NCBI GenBank assembly: GCA_029339195.1 | Contig: JAPTJF010000004.1 | Location: 124,001 to 188,000, forward strand | DNA length: 64,000 nt | Origin: Micractinium sp. NFX-FRZ | Lineage: Eukaryota; Chlorophyta; Trebouxiophyceae; Chlorellales; Chlorellaceae | Reading direction: 5' to 3' | In this document: in pieces, positions 22,112-34,502 of the stretch | Layout: every line of letters starts with the position of its first letter | Position numbering within the stretch: the stretch's first letter is position 1 | The notes under the pieces: generated by a model | Told to the model about the DNA's origin: nothing | The model's input: the letters and a program-made list of their open reading frames with translations, nothing else | Database searches by the model: none | Translations under genes and position numbers: made by a program

Positions 22112-25100
22112 TCACTTGTTGGACGTCTGGCGCATGGGGGGCCCTGCTGGGCTGGGTGCGGGCGACGGGGGCAGCAAGTCCTGGGGCTGCAGGGACACGC
22201 GCACAGCAGAGGCACTTCGTAAGAGGCGGCAGCAGTGTGAGATGCGGCAGATAGGAGGGAGGACGCCACAGTGGCAGCCGGACACAACAGTTTGTGTAGG
22301 TAGGACAGGCACCTTGCAAATCAGCCGATAGCCAGCATGCCGCCAGCCAGCGGTCCTGCCTCTCTTCCCACCAGCCAGCCTGCCATGCCCACCTGCAGTG
22401 CCAGGTCGCTGAAGCGTCGGTCGCCAAAAGGGTTTAGCTGGCCCTGCATCCGAGCAGGCAGGCCGTCGGAGGGCGGCAAGCAGGGCAGTTTGGCAGACTA
22501 CGAGTAGGGTTGAGTTCCAGGCACACACCTGTGTGCATGGCCACCACCACACTGCTAGGGCGTCACGCGTAGTGCAGCAACTAGGGTTGCTGCAGGCAGC
22601 CTGGCCTCGTTGCTATTGCTGACACTCGTTGCTATTGCTGACAACCCGGCCCCCACCATACCGCCTCGGCAGCAGGCCCCAGCAGACTCACAAAGTAAGG
22701 GGACGGCTCCTCCTCCGCCGCCGGCCCCCCGGGCCAGCCCTCAGCCCCAAACCGGCGCAGGGTGCCGCTGCTGCCGCGGGAGGGCAGGGAGGCGGGGGCA
22801 AAGGGGCCAGGGGCGGGGGCGGGCTGGGCTGGGTAGGAGTTGAAGTCTGGCACGCTGTTTGGGGCGTAGCCGCCAATGGGCACGGGGGGCGAGGCTGCAA
22901 GGATAAGGCGGAGCAGTTGGGTTGAGAGGTGGAGGGGTGAGGGGCAAGCGCCAAACAAGAGCCAGGCAAAGGCGTCACTGCAGGCACGCCACACCACGCA
23001 CCGCTTCCTTTAGTCGTCGAGGTGCATGGCTGGTACTGCAATGGCGGGCGGGCAGGCAGGCTGCGTGTTATGTGGAGGGGCGCAGTGCAGCGCCGCTCAC
23101 CTTGGGGGCCCAGCGACATTCCTGCCAGCTGGTTGCGCACGTGAGCAGCCCCATAGCTGCCAGAGGGCGCTGGCACTGGCATGGCAGCAGCGGGGGCAAA
23201 GGGGTTGCCACCTACAGGCGGCCCGGGCGGGCGGCTGCCGGCGGTGGGCCCGCTGGCAGCAGGGCTGATGGTGTCAAACACCTGCACAGCATGACAAGGC
23301 GGTGCAGAGGCGGTGCACAGCACAGCGCAGCGCGATTCGGCACGGGTGAAGTGGCAGCTTCGGACCTGCCCGCTGCAAGGTGCAACGTACGCCCGCAGGT
23401 GCAAGCAACATGCTGCCCCCACCGCTGCAGAGCGGTGCTCAGTGCACGGCATCAGTCAATCAGACAGCAGCACCAGGGGTGTCAGCAGAGCTCAACCAGC
23501 GGGAGCACCAGCTGCACTCACAGCAAACAGCTGCTCAGCAGGCGTGACGCCGCTGCTCGAGGGCGACAGCGAGGCCTGGGCTGGCACCGCCTGCGGGGCA
23601 GCGGTGAGCAAGAAGGCCAGAGGGCAGGAATGTTGCCCAGCGCTCAGTATCAGTGCCTACAGGGGCCTGTGTAAGCGCCGAGATGGAGGCTTCCACGGTG
23701 TTGGCATGCGACCACAGCATGCCACGGCGCACCAGCCGGCAGCCACTCCAGTCGCGCAATGTGCCAGTAGCATGGCAGCGCCGCCAGCAACCAGCCAGCC
23801 AAGCTTGGAACAGAAAAAAGGACACGCCACACACGCACCTGCGGGGGCTCGTCATGCAGCCCCAGGAGATCATCAAGGGTGGGAGGGGCCTGCTGCGCCT
23901 GCTGCGCCACCTGCACGCGCTGCGCCTGTGCAGGCGCCTGGGCCCCCTGGGGCGGCGGGGCGGGGCGAACCGGCTGCTGCTGCTGGGCATGCTGGGCAGT
24001 GGCTGTCGGTGGGGGCGGCGGCGGCTCACGCAGCCGGCGCAGGCTGCCGCTTCGAGCAGGAGTGATGGGCGCCGCACCCGCAGGGCTGCCGGGGCTCTCG
24101 CCAGCGGCCCCTGGGTGGTAGGGCTTGTAGGAGGCACCCTCACTGCTGGCAACAGAGCCAGCCGAGCTGCGACCAGCAAGGGCGGCGGCTGTGTCGTAGG
24201 GAGAAGAAGCAGCGGTGGTGGCTGCGGGGGCGGCGCGGGGGGCGCTGGCCGCCTCCTCGGCTGCCGCGGCGGCCTTCTCGGCAGCGGTGCTCAGCTGCAG
24301 GTTCTCCAGCAGGCAGAGCTTGAGCAGCGGCAGCATGCGCGGGCCCTACAGATAGCAAGCAACGAGGGGCGGGGGGCGATGTTGTCATTAGGAGGCCAAA
24401 GTTCAAGATACAGGGGCGCCATGTCAGCCGGCTGGACAGAATATTTGTGAGCCGGGCAGGAGCCCAGCGCCTGCTAGCCTCAGCCGCAGAACATGCACAC
24501 ACTTCCCTCCCCCTGCACACATGCGGGGGGGCCTTAAAACCATTGCCAGGTCATGCAAAGCTCAGCCCTCACCGTCATCCGACTCAGCTCCTGAAGCGCC
24601 TCCCCCCACCGGCTGTATGGCACCGCCGCCGCCGCCGCCACCAAGCCGCCCCTCTTGCCGCTCGGCGAGCGCCCCAGCCCGCGCACCCCGCCCCGCCCGC
24701 CGCTGCCTCCAGCCCCCGCTGCCACCGGCGAGGGAGGGAAGGCTCCGCTGCCGGCCGCCAGGATGCGAGCATTCTCCCGAGCCATGAAACGTGTCTGTGT
24801 GCGGTGCGGGTGGGGAGGTAAAACGATTGATTGTTGTGAGCTGGGTGGATAGATTCGCGAGTTGGGTGTAGGTGGTAGGTGGTTGGGTGGGTGGGTGTGA
24901 GGCATCCAGGGTGCGCCTGCTTTTCTCGAGGACGTGTAACGGCGGCTTGAGCCGGTGTGATTCACGGCACCACAGCATGAATGCGGCACCAAGCCATCAC
25001 ATCACACCCAGCGGTCAACACCTTCGCCATGCCCCTGCTGGCCCCATCTCACCATCAGCTTGAGCACTTGCAGCTTTAGCTTGGGTGACCCCTCCCACTG

Positions 25101-26806
25101 GTCCCCCGTCACCTGCACAGCACGGCACGGCAGGGTGCCGGTTTTGCCAGCAACACGCAGCACAGCACGGCACAGCTCAGCACAGCGCAACGCAGCGCAC
25201 TGCCGGACCGTGCGCAGCTCAGCTTGGCGCCGCAACGCTGAGAACGCTGCTGGTTCGAATAGCAGGCTCTCTTTGTTGCAGAGAACGTTGCCTGGCTGCC
25301 TGCCTGCATGCTTGCGTTGCAGAGAGCGCTGCCAGCTCACCAGGCGCGTCAGGCGGTACCGCAGCGACTCCTGCACCTCCAGCGCGGCGTCCTGGTCGCT
25401 GCCACCGGCTGCAGCACAGGGCAGGGGCGTGCAGGCAGCGCAGGGCAGGGTGGATTGCGGGCACTTGGGCAGCGTGGATAGCAGTGCAAAAGGGCAACAG
25501 GATCCCTGCTGAGCAAGCGGGTGTAGAAGAGGCAGGCCTGGAGCAGCAGGGGTAGCCTGCCGCACCAGAGCAGCTGGCGCCCGCAACCCCGGCGTGTGCA
25601 CTGCCCCTCCCCAACACCTCCCAAGTCCCAGCTCTAGCCCACCCCTTTCCCCTTCCCCTTCCCCTTCCCCACCCACCTGCCATGCGCTCCTGGCACACGC
25701 CCTCCAGCCGGGCGTACAGCTCAAACAGGGCGGCCACCTCTCGCGAGTCCACGCCATCAGAGCTGCGGCATGGGCAGGCACGAGATGAGTTGGCGGGGCA
25801 CAGCACAGGGTGCATGCAGGCGGGCTGAGTGCAGTGGGCGGGGCCTCGATACAGCGCGGCGTCTGGGGAAGTGGGTGGAGAATAACCCCGGCTCTGCCCA
25901 AGGGCACACGCTCACGTCTTGTCCCACCTGCCTGGCATGCAGGTGTCGCTCGAGTGCCGGTGCCTTTGTCCCTCGGCCTATGTTGCCATCATGCCATGCA
26001 GCTCCCCACCTCCTCCCGTGCCCCAACAACTCTCCCATGCACACCTGCTGCCAACGCTCGAAGGCCCCGCCAATTCCTCCCACCCAAAGTGAAGCATTGC
26101 TCGCCCACCTGTTGTAGGCGTACTGGTCCACCGCATCCCGGATCGCCTTCAGCGGCGCCTTGGCGTCCTCGCTGTCCCGTGAAGCGGCGCCCCGCAGCTT
26201 GAGCAGCAGCTCGTACACTGCCTGTGCCGCCAGCTGGCCGTTGGCGGCGGGCTCAGGAGAGAAGCCGCGGTTCAGGTACCTGCGTGTGTGGGAGTGCAGG
26301 CGCGCAGAGTCAAAGCCTGTTTCAGCAAAGCCATGCAATTAAGCGCTGCCGTAGGTTTGTGTGCCAGTCGCTGCCCCCGCCACGGCGGAAGGGGAGGTGG
26401 GAGGGGCGGTGTGACCTTCGGGCAGCGCGGGCCAGTGCACCATTCGCAGGGCAGCTGCGGCGAAAAACGGCAGGCTGTGTCGGAGCTACATAAGCAGCTA
26501 CATAAGCAGCTCACTTCTGCAGCAGGTTGTCGCTATACTGCCGGACCGTCAGGGAGCCCGCCCCGGCCTGTGCCTGCGGAGTGAGGGATGGCAGGCAGTA
26601 GGCTGTGGGCGGCTGGCGGCGGGCGGCAGGCTAGATGTGCCGCCGCGGCCTCCTCGGCGACCTTGTTCGCCCGTGCCGTGCTCCCCAACTCCTTCTAACA
26701 CGCACTATGCATCGGCGGCGAGCAAACAGCGCGGCTCGGCTGAAAGCGCCTCCCCATGGGCACCTCGCACCCCGCCAAAACCGCGCACCTGCCCTCTCCC
26801 CGGCAT
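22112..26806 (-). CDS. Putative vesicle-trafficking accessory protein with clathrin-box and NPF motifs
   Basis: Thirteen exons: 26806-26789, 26573-26515, 26279-26109, 25762-25677, 25408-25341, 25112-25053, 24794-24573, 24345-23839, 23590-23522, 23281-23101, 22894-22692, 22443-22393, 22186-22112; 589 aa. No family recognised. Residues 1 to about 170 look alpha-helical and folded (TVRQYSDNLLQKYLNRGF, LFELYARLEGVCQERM, SPKLKLQVLKLMTRFMAREN). A second helical patch spans about 210-245. The rest is Ala/Pro/Gln-rich and disordered. Linear motifs: a clathrin-box-like DDLLGLHDEP near residue 390, two NPF tripeptides (NPFAP and NPFGDRRF) and a late DLL. These are typical of ANTH/ENTH/VHS-type endocytic adaptors, so the role is inferred from motifs. 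The coding part of exon 1 is only 18 nt; an in-frame TAA sits just upstream of its ATG, which fixes the start. Confidence 0.65.
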
Positions 26807-27349
26807 CTGTGAGTTTTATTGAGCTTCTATGGCGTGCTAAGAGGGCGGCGAGACTGCTGCGTGTCCTTGATGCCCTCACTCCTCCGCGAGCGTGGGCAGC
26901 CAGCTGAAGAACGCAAGCGCGGCCAACCCCACGCGTGCACGGTGAGGAGAGAAAGAGGGAACAAGCTCATGCGCCTTCGCTTCCTCGAGCTTGGCAGGGG
27001 CAGGAATGCCACCAGGCATCGGTAGCCACCGCCGTGCAGACATCCCCCGCCAGCAGTGCAGGGCACACCTGTTGCTGTACAGTGCACGCACTGGCTGGAG
27101 TTGGTATGCAAGTATTTCACAAGCGGGCGTGCGACAAAGAGCAAAATCTCATTGCGAAAGCAGGCCGGCCGGCGCCAACTGGCAGGCAAGGAAGACGTCA
27201 CGGTTAGTGCAAGGAACGTTCCAGGAGGGGAAGAGGCAGCGTGGTGAGCTCCCTCGCCCACGCTGATGCACACCACAGTGGGCTGAGCGTGCGCTTCATC
27301 GCTCAGTGAGCAGCGACGCCGTACCACGAGGCCAACGTGGCCTGCCCCC
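26807..27349. other. Intergenic region between the clathrin-motif and MYND genes
   Basis: Both flanking genes are on the minus strand, so this holds the promoter and 5' UTR of the first and the 3' UTR of the MYND gene. One splice-like open stretch (a minus-strand exon starting KELGSTARANK near 26690) has no usable GT donor and was not called. Confidence 0.5.
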
Positions 27350-28201
27350 CTACGCCCCAAGATGTGCCAGCGCCGCAGCCACCCCGCCCTGAGGGTCAGC
27401 CGCTGCTGCCGCCTGCAGAGGCTCGAAGCGCTGCTCGGCAGCCAGGGCCGCCCTGTCGGCGCGTGGTGCCGACCTCAGCTCTCGCAGCAGCGGGCACAGC
27501 TTCCTGTGATCCTCCCTCCAGTCCTGGCGCTGGCAGGCCTCGCCGCAGTACAACAGGCAGCGGCAGCCGCTGCAGCGCAGCACCCTGCCCGCCCGGCCCG
27601 CCCCTTCCTGCGCCCCGCACGCGGCGCAGTGCTTGGCTGGGGAGGCATGCGGTGCTGCCTCTGCTGGCGGGCCCTCTGCTGGTGGTGCCTCTGCTGTCGG
27701 GCCCTCCGCCGGCGCTGCCCCTGCCTGTGCAGCCTCTGCCTGCGCTGCCTCTGCCGGCGCAGCCTCTGCCGGCGCAGCCTCTGCTGGCGCTGCCTCCGCC
27801 GGCGCCGCTGCCTGGTCGCTGGTGCCGTTGTCAGTGCTGGGCGCACTGTGCCCCCCTTCGATCCGCCACATCAGCTCCCTGGCCTTGCCCTCAGCAGGGC
27901 TGCCCCGCACATAACCGAGGGGGAGGTCTCCAGAGGCCTCGGCGCTACGCAGGGCGCCCTCAATCCAGGCCGCAAACGCCCGCACTTGACTTGGCTCGTC
28001 CACCGTCCATAGGCCGCCGCCGACGTGGCCCAGGCCGCCGGTCAGTCCCCTCATCTTCTCCCCCATCTCATCCTCCCCTTGCAGATCCACCACCACCCTG
28101 GCCCGCCTGCCGTAACCCCTGAGCTTGCACTTGGAGCTCCCCAGATAGCCCAGCATGTAGTTGCGATCAATGCGATCCAGCAGAAGTGAAGAAACGGGCA
28201 T
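27350..28201 (-). CDS. MYND-type zinc finger protein, intronless
   Basis: A single uninterrupted 283-aa frame with an ATG start at 28201. The C-terminal half carries a complete MYND finger: CAACGA, then CSGCRCLLYCGEACQ, then DWREDHRKLC, i.e. the C-x2-C...C-x2-C-x4-C-x3-C...H-x3-C pattern. MYND fingers bind short proline-rich peptides in partner proteins. Before the finger is an Ala/Glu/Pro repeat (AEAAP units, about 12 copies) of low complexity. The N-terminal 110 residues (DRNYMLGYLGSSKCKLRGYG, then a Gly-rich segment and DEPSQVRAFAAWIEGAL) match no family I recognise. It is the only intronless gene in the window. Confidence 0.85.
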   Translation of the reverse strand: MPVSSLLLDRIDRNYMLGYLGSSKCKLRGYGRRARVVVDLQGEDEMGEKMRGLTGGLGHVGGGLWTVDEPSQVRAFAAWIEGALRSAEASGDLPLGYVRGSPAEGKARELMWRIEGGHSAPSTDNGTSDQAAAPAEAAPAEAAPAEAAPAEAAQAEAAQAGAAPAEGPTAEAPPAEGPPAEAAPHASPAKHCAACGAQEGAGRAGRVLRCSGCRCLLYCGEACQRQDWREDHRKLCPLLRELRSAPRADRAALAAEQRFEPLQAAAAADPQGGVAAALAHLGA

Positions 28202-30281
28202 GGCGGAGGCCTGCGAGAGAGGCGGGTGGGGAGGAGTGACACGGCGGCAGTAGCGGCGGCGGTGTCGCCAGCCTGCCTCCAGATTTATCCAGCCCCCGCA
28301 GGCCGAGGCTGAACGCCATGGGTAGTAAGAGCCTCATTCTGGACTCCCCTGACCGTCTCGAGGGCTGCTGTGCCGAGCCAAAGCCCAGTGGGCAAGCCAG
28401 GGCCGCCTTCGTTCCCCCGAACCCAGTTCACCCCGATTGGCACAGTCACAGGCCCTCCTGCTTGCCTTGGACTGAGCGTAAGAGGAGGGCAGCAGGCACG
28501 TGTGCACAGTTGGCTGCAGCGCAACCTCACTTCACTGTCCGGTCAATGTTCGCTTCTTGTTGACGGGCATTGGCAGGCGAGAAAGGAAAGGGAGACCATG
28601 TCATGGGCTGCTTGATGACATGAGGGAACCCTGTCGGCCTTTGCCTGCTGCCGCCGCTACGACCGGCACTGCCGGCGTCCGCTGCGACTTCCCTGCCTTC
28701 CAAGACGCTCACCATGTCTTGCTGTGTCTGTCCTGCGCCTGCCTAGTTTTCTCATGCAAGGAAGGAGGGAGACAGAGGGCTCATTTGCAGGGGGCAGCTG
28801 CCACACTACTCAGGAGAGCAGGGCCCCAGCACACAGCTCTCCCAGCCCTCGACCGTTGGACCTTGGACTGCTATCTGAGCTGCCGTGGACCCGCCGCTGT
28901 GGCGACTGCTCTACCCACCCGCCGGCCCGCCTGGCTGGGCGCCCGGGTTTGCTGCTCAGCATGCATGCATGCATGCCCCCATCTGTGCACAGGATCTCTC
29001 TGTGGTTCACCCCTTCCCCTCCCTGCCCAGCGCAGCCGCCTGCGGCCCTCACTCCAACTCTGGCAGGCCTGGCCGCAGTCAGACAAGCCGACTACAAGAC
29101 AACAAGCCGCGGTGGCCGCTGTGCTGCAGCACCCATCCCACCCCGCAGACCCTTGCTTGCGTGGCGGGGAGCCGGCGGCGCGGCGCCTCTGCTGGCGCAC
29201 CTGCCTGGCCTGTTGCTGCTGGCGCTGGGTGCTGGCAGATGGCCCGCTGGCGCTGGTGCTGGGCCCGCACCCTATTGTATTGCCATTTCTAGCATTACTT
29301 GAAAGATCGCCCAAGCAGTCAGGTAATGGGTCCGCCTAGGCAAGTGTGCATGCAGTGGTGCGGGCAAGGGGCGCGCACTGCGGAGTGCCAGTGGCATGCA
29401 GCCGAATGTTTCAAGCCCATGTCTCTTACTGGTGTGCCCAGCTGCTGTGGCCATGCTGCGCGCGCGCACAGCCAGCTCAGCATGAACAGCAATCCAGTGT
29501 GCACGCATTCACATCATCATGAAGGCAAGAGTCAATTCCTTTACTGCTGTGCAGGGTACCACTGGGCCCCCACGCTGTCAGATGTCAAGCGCGGCAGCGC
29601 GCGCATGCACAGTGCCCTGCACACAGGCAGCCACCGATTCGTCCTGCCCTGCAATGTAGCACGCTTTGAAAGCACATGCTGTTGAAAGTGCCAGCCTGAA
29701 AGCGCTCGTCACCTCCAGGCAGGGAGTGTGTTGTAGGGCAGGGGGGGCAGGGGAGGCAGGGGGGGCGCCCCGCTGTCGGTGGCCGAGGCGGGGCACACGT
29801 CCCGCTCCCTGCCTGCAATGCAGCCGTTAAGTCACGCCTTGTACTCTTCTCAGACCTGAGACACCATGCTGCACATGGTCATGATACCTGAGCAGGCTTA
29901 GGGCAAGCCGTGGGTGGCAAGCAAATCACAGAGCGCAGCTGGCAAACCTGCCGCCCCTGTGCTGGCCGCCTGGCCGCCTGGCAAAACACAACCACAGCCA
30001 AGCAGCCGCGTCGACCCGGGCAGTTCCATAAAGCTGGCTTCTCGGGCCAACTGGGATCGCAATTGCACACCGGCAGCCTATTCCAACTAGCTGTGCACAG
30101 CGCTTGGCGGCGACCCCGCCCTGGCACACGCTCTCCCCGTGACGCCCGGGGCTGGCGGGCGGCCATATCAGTCTGGAGAAGCACGGAGTCGCAGGTGCAC
30201 CCTAGCAGGGAGTGATGGAGCAAGGTGCGGCTGCACATCCCCGCCTGCCACTCCCCACCGCCTGAGCTCTCGCTCTGAGCT
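28202..30281. other. Two-kilobase gene-free stretch between divergent genes
   Basis: The MYND gene (-) and the winged-helix gene (+) diverge from here. Open frames up to 279 codons exist on both strands, but none shows a recognisable motif, domain or splice-consistent pattern. They look like chance frames in GC-rich DNA. Confidence 0.45.
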
Positions 30282-33200
30282 ATGGAGGGGCTCGACCACC
30301 TCGTAGCCGTGGCCTGCGAGTCAGGTGAGGCATCATTGGCTGCTGGCAGCGGAGCGGGCGCTAGGGCTATTGAGAGGGGGCGCTGGAGGGCCGCCGCGGC
30401 GCCGCTGCCCGGTACAAGTCGGCCTGGCTGTGCAACCTTGCTTGCGAGGTCAGTCGGGGGACAATCCATTCGTGCCTATCAGCAAAGTGTATTGGGGAAG
30501 CCCATACACGCGGTCAGAGGACGGCTGGGAAGCCCAGGGTGTCATGGGATGCCTGGCCGCGGCAGGCCAGCGATGGGCAGGCGGGCCGGGCCAGGGTAGG
30601 TGTCTGGGCGGGCGGGAAGCACCCGCTGCCGCTGCATGCTGTAGCGCTGCATCCACCCGACTTTTGAACACACACACGCCCGCGCCAGCTTCCTGCGCCC
30701 ACAGCACCTCCACCTCTGCACCCTCCCGTGCCGCGCATGCCGCAGGCCACCCGCCGGCGGGGGCGCCCTCGCCGCTTGCGGCTGGCGGCGGCGGCGCAGC
30801 GGAGATCCGGGTGCTCGAAGTGGATGCCTTTGCCAGCGTGCAGGATCTCATCCATGCAGCCATCCTGGCAAACAAGGGTGCTGCCTCCTTAAAAGAGGTG
30901 AGTGAGCCTGACTGGGTGAGGGGGGCTCACCCCCGGCCCTCAGCCCCACCCTGCGTGCCTTGAATCTCACAAGCAATCAGCAAGTGACCCCGTCCACCTG
31001 CTGCATAGCCCTGCACACGCACCGCTTTCCCCTTCCACTCACCCCTCCCATTGACCTGCGTGCATCAACAACCCCTTTCCCTTGTTCAATACTGTTGTGT
31101 TCAACAAGCGCAGATCTACGAGGTGTGCCAGTCCAACGGGCGCATTGCGTACAAGCGTGCCGGCGGCTCCCGCCTCATCACCGCCAACGACCACTGGAAG
31201 AGCCAGATACGGCACGCGCTCTACACGGGGGACCGCTTCCAGAGGTGGGTGGCAGGGGGGGTTGCGCCAGGGGTAGTTGCAGAGGAGGGCTGGGGGGCAG
31301 CAGCGCAATATGGTGAGAGGGATGTGGTGGGTTGGGAGGGGGCGGGCGGGCGTAGCGCCACTTAGGGTAAAGCTCGCACAAGTGATGACCTGGCAGGCTG
31401 ACCACGGCGACGCTGAGCTCACATGCGCCCCCTCCAGTCAGCCTGCTCTTGCCACCTGGCTGCTCAACCTCTGCACGCCCTTGCACATGCTCTTTGACTT
31501 CCCTGCCTCCCTGCCTGCCCGCCTGCCTGCCTGCCTGCCTGCTGTAATGACATCCCTCGCTCCTTCCCTGCCTGCCTGCCTGCCTGCAGGGTGGCGGCCA
31601 ACCAGGATTTGTGGCAGCTCGTGGGGGCTCATGCCACCGGCACCCCGCAGCTGGTCAAGGTGTTGGTGCGTGCGGATGAGGGGGGCCGGGGCGGCCCCAT
31701 CTGTGCAGCAGTGGCGGTGCCCCCCTCCGCCACCGGAGCCATCGAGAGGGATGTGACGGCGGTGACGGCCACGCCGGCACGCGGCGGCACCCGCGGCAGC
31801 GGCGCCAAGCGCCCAAGGTGGGTTGTGGGGGCCGGGGGGGGCGGGCGGGGGGCATGGCGGGCGGGGCAAGGCTGTAGTGCTGCTCTGTGCGGGCTGCGCT
31901 GCTGCCATGGCTGGCCTGCGCCTGCACGTGCATGCACGTGGCTCCAGTTACAGCTGCTGGGTGACTGAGAGTCTCCGCAGCTCTTTGGGCGGCACCGCTT
32001 AGCCACGCCTGACCATCTGGCCCTGAGCCCACTTGGGACGCCCCGCTTTGCCGCCCCTCCTGCAGGGCATCGCGCCGGCGCAGCAGCAGCCAGATGTTGG
32101 AGGAAGAGGAGGAGGAGGAGGAAGAGGAGGCAGTGTATGTGCAGCAGCAGCAGCGGCGGCGGCGAAAATCACAGCAGGCGCAGCGCGAGCAGGCGCCGCC
32201 GCAGCAGACTCGGCGCCGCGCGCAAGCCGTACAGCAGCAGCAGCAGCAGCAGCAGCCAGCGATAGAGGAGAGCGTGGAGGAGGCGGTGGGGGAGGCAAGC
32301 GACAGCGCCGCTGGCCCTGTGCGCGGCTCTCCGGCCCTGCAGACGCCGCCGGCCATGCGCATGCTGCCGCCCCCGGCACGCGGCTTTGCCGACGCTGCCG
32401 CCACCGCATCGCTCTCCTTCCGAGCAGGAGGTGGGTGACAGTCGACTGCCACACCTGTTGTTTGTGCGGCGCTTTGGTTGGCCGGGAGCATGCTCTCAAC
32501 CGTTGACTTGGCAGGCCGGGCTTCTGCTGCATGCTACTGCCGTGGTGTGACCATGCTCGCCTGCTCCTTCCCTGCTTCTGTTGCTCATGCATATGTGCAG
32601 ATTCGGCCAGCAACCCTTCCTCGGGTGTGGAGGAAGCTGCTGCCGCAGCTGCCGCAGTCGGGCAGGAGCAGCCAGAGCTGGAGGTGCGCGGCTGCAGCAG
32701 GCAGCGCCTGGCCGCCCGCGCGGCGGCGGCCGCTGCAGCCGCTGCTGCCGTCACCCCGGTGCGTGCGGCAGCGCATCCCACCCACAGCGGCAGGGGCGCG
32801 GCAGCCGCCGCCGGCGGTGCGAGCGATGCAGCAGCAGCAGCAGCAGTGGCGGAGGCGACGGCTGCAGCAGCAGCAGGGGGCCGCTCTCTGCGCCGCCGCT
32901 ACGCCGCTGCCGCCACGCCTATTGCGGGCGGCACGAGCCCCCGCGGGACCAGCGCTGCATACGGCAGCGGCGGCGGCGGCAGCGGCGGCGGCAGCGCGCA
33001 CTCAGACGACCCATCCAACCTGCGATGGGGCTCCACTGGGCTGCGCAGCTCAATTATCATCGCCTCGCCCGAAAGCCTGCACCACGCGCACTCCTCTCTG
33101 TCTGCGGGGCGCACCCCTCTCACGGCACGCGTGGCGCAGCCGCTGGCCAGGGGGCGTGCTCCCTCTGCAGAGGCAGAGTCCCCGGCCGCCTACCACCACG

Positions 33201-34502
33201 CGGCGGCGGCAGCGGCGGCGGCGGCGGCCGAGGGCGGCGCGGGCGGCACTTGCCCACACAGCTGCAAGCGGGTGAGCCGGGGCGGCACAGCTGCACGCGG
33301 CCGGCAGGCTTGAGGCTGAGGAGGGCTGCTAGCTGCCCCGCCGTGGTGCCGCTTGCGCACTGGACTGGCAATCGCACCCACTTCTATGCTGCTGCCCTGT
33401 CTGATTTCGTGCCTAGCAGCCGCGACTTCACTCCTGCTTCGGCCTGCTGTCCGACCCCAACCCCATGCTGCCTGCAGGTGCTGCCTATGACAGCTGTGAT
33501 GATGACTCCCGTGCGCCCGGACAGCTACGCTGCCGCCGCCGCTGCCGCGGCAGCATCCGCGGCGGCCGCTGCCGCCTCGCCCATGCAGCTGGGGCACTGG
33601 GAGCGGGCGATGAAGCAGTACCAGGTGCATGCAGCTGCCGCCATGGCGCAGCATGCGCAGCACGCGGCAGGCGCCGGCGCGGGGCTGCCCGCGCCAGCGG
33701 CGGTTGCGACGCCCGCAGACGGCGCAGGGAGTGGCGGCGCTACAGCCGCAACCTCACTCCAGCAGCAGCAGCAGCAGCAAATGATGGCAGCAGCGGCCGC
33801 AGCCTGGGCTCCCCTCATGTTCAACCCGGCAGCGGCGGCGGCGGCGGCAGCGGCAGGCATGCCTTTTGGGGCACCCATGGGCGCCATGCCTGCCATGCCT
33901 CCCATGATGCCTTTCATGCATCCCAACCCAGGTGGGTTTGGGGTGGGTGGGTGAGGTGGGGGAAATGGGATATAGGAGATGCAGGCGAGGTGTTTTGATT
34001 GGGTGTGAGCGCATGCACCAGGAAACGCATACCGACAGTGGCTGCAGTGCCTGCACCCAACGGTGCCTCCGGTGCCCGCACCCTCATGCCGCGAGTGCTC
34101 GCACTCTCTACCACCTCGCCTTGCTTTGCACCCACCACCACCAGCCGCCCTGCGCTTGCCCGCCTGCCTGCAGCCGCCGCGGCCGCCGCGATGATGATGC
34201 CAGCAGCATTCATGCAGCAGCAACAGCAGGCACAGCAGGCACAGCAGCTGTCCGCTGGCGAGGCGCAGGCGCACATGCAGGCGCACATGGCACAGATGCA
34301 AGCTATGATGCAAGCAGGGGCAGCGGCTGTCGCTGCAGCTGGCATGGTGCCTCACGCTGCTCACGCGTGCGCGGCAGCAGCGGCGCCAGGCGCGGATGCA
34401 GCCACCCCTGTACGCCTGGCTGGCGCTGATGCCAGACCAGAGCAGGCGCAGCGTGCCTCAGCAGAGGCCGCCAGCGGGGAGCGCTCTGCAGGGCACCTCT
34501 GA
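30282..34502 (+). CDS. Winged-helix DNA-binding-like protein with polyalanine and polyglutamine tracts
   Basis: Eight exons: 30282-30324, 30746-30897, 31114-31244, 31590-31817, 32066-32430, 32601-33271, 33478-33931, 34174-34502; 790 aa. Exons 2-4 encode a compact domain of about 80 residues, from IRVLEVDAFASVQDLIHAAI through SLKEIYEVCQSNGRIAY to DHWKSQIRHALYTGDRFQRV. Its helix-helix-W-x3-IRHAL pattern resembles forkhead or linker-histone winged helices (compare WKNSIRHNLS in forkhead proteins). A basic region (RASRRRSSSQ), a Glu run and a polyQ run follow. The remaining 550 residues are Ala-, Gln-, Gly- and Met-rich without visible domains, as in transcriptional activators. DNA binding is inferred; the exact winged-helix subfamily is open. 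The exon 4 acceptor lies at the end of a CCTG repeat. Confidence 0.8.
31521..31589. repeat. CCTG microsatellites forming an intron 3' end
   Basis: Two CCTG/CTGC runs (31521-31543 and 31567-31589). The second runs directly into the AG acceptor at 31588-31589 of the winged-helix gene's fourth exon. Confidence 0.9.

Noticed and set aside
25240..25270. A GGTTCGAAT motif resembling a tRNA T-arm
   Set aside because: No acceptor stem, D-arm or anticodon arm can be built around it.
26640..26705. A minus-strand exon-like stretch starting KELGSTARANK
   Set aside because: No GT donor follows before the next supported acceptor, and the ATG at 26806 spliced to 26573 gives a clean start.
28500..29339. 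A 279-codon frame in the divergent spacer
   Set aside because: No motif, Cys/Pro-rich random composition, overlapping frames of similar length on both strands.
31501..31590. Regularly spaced short repeats suggesting a CRISPR-like array
   Set aside because: These are simple CCTG microsatellites without unique spacers, in a eukaryotic intron.
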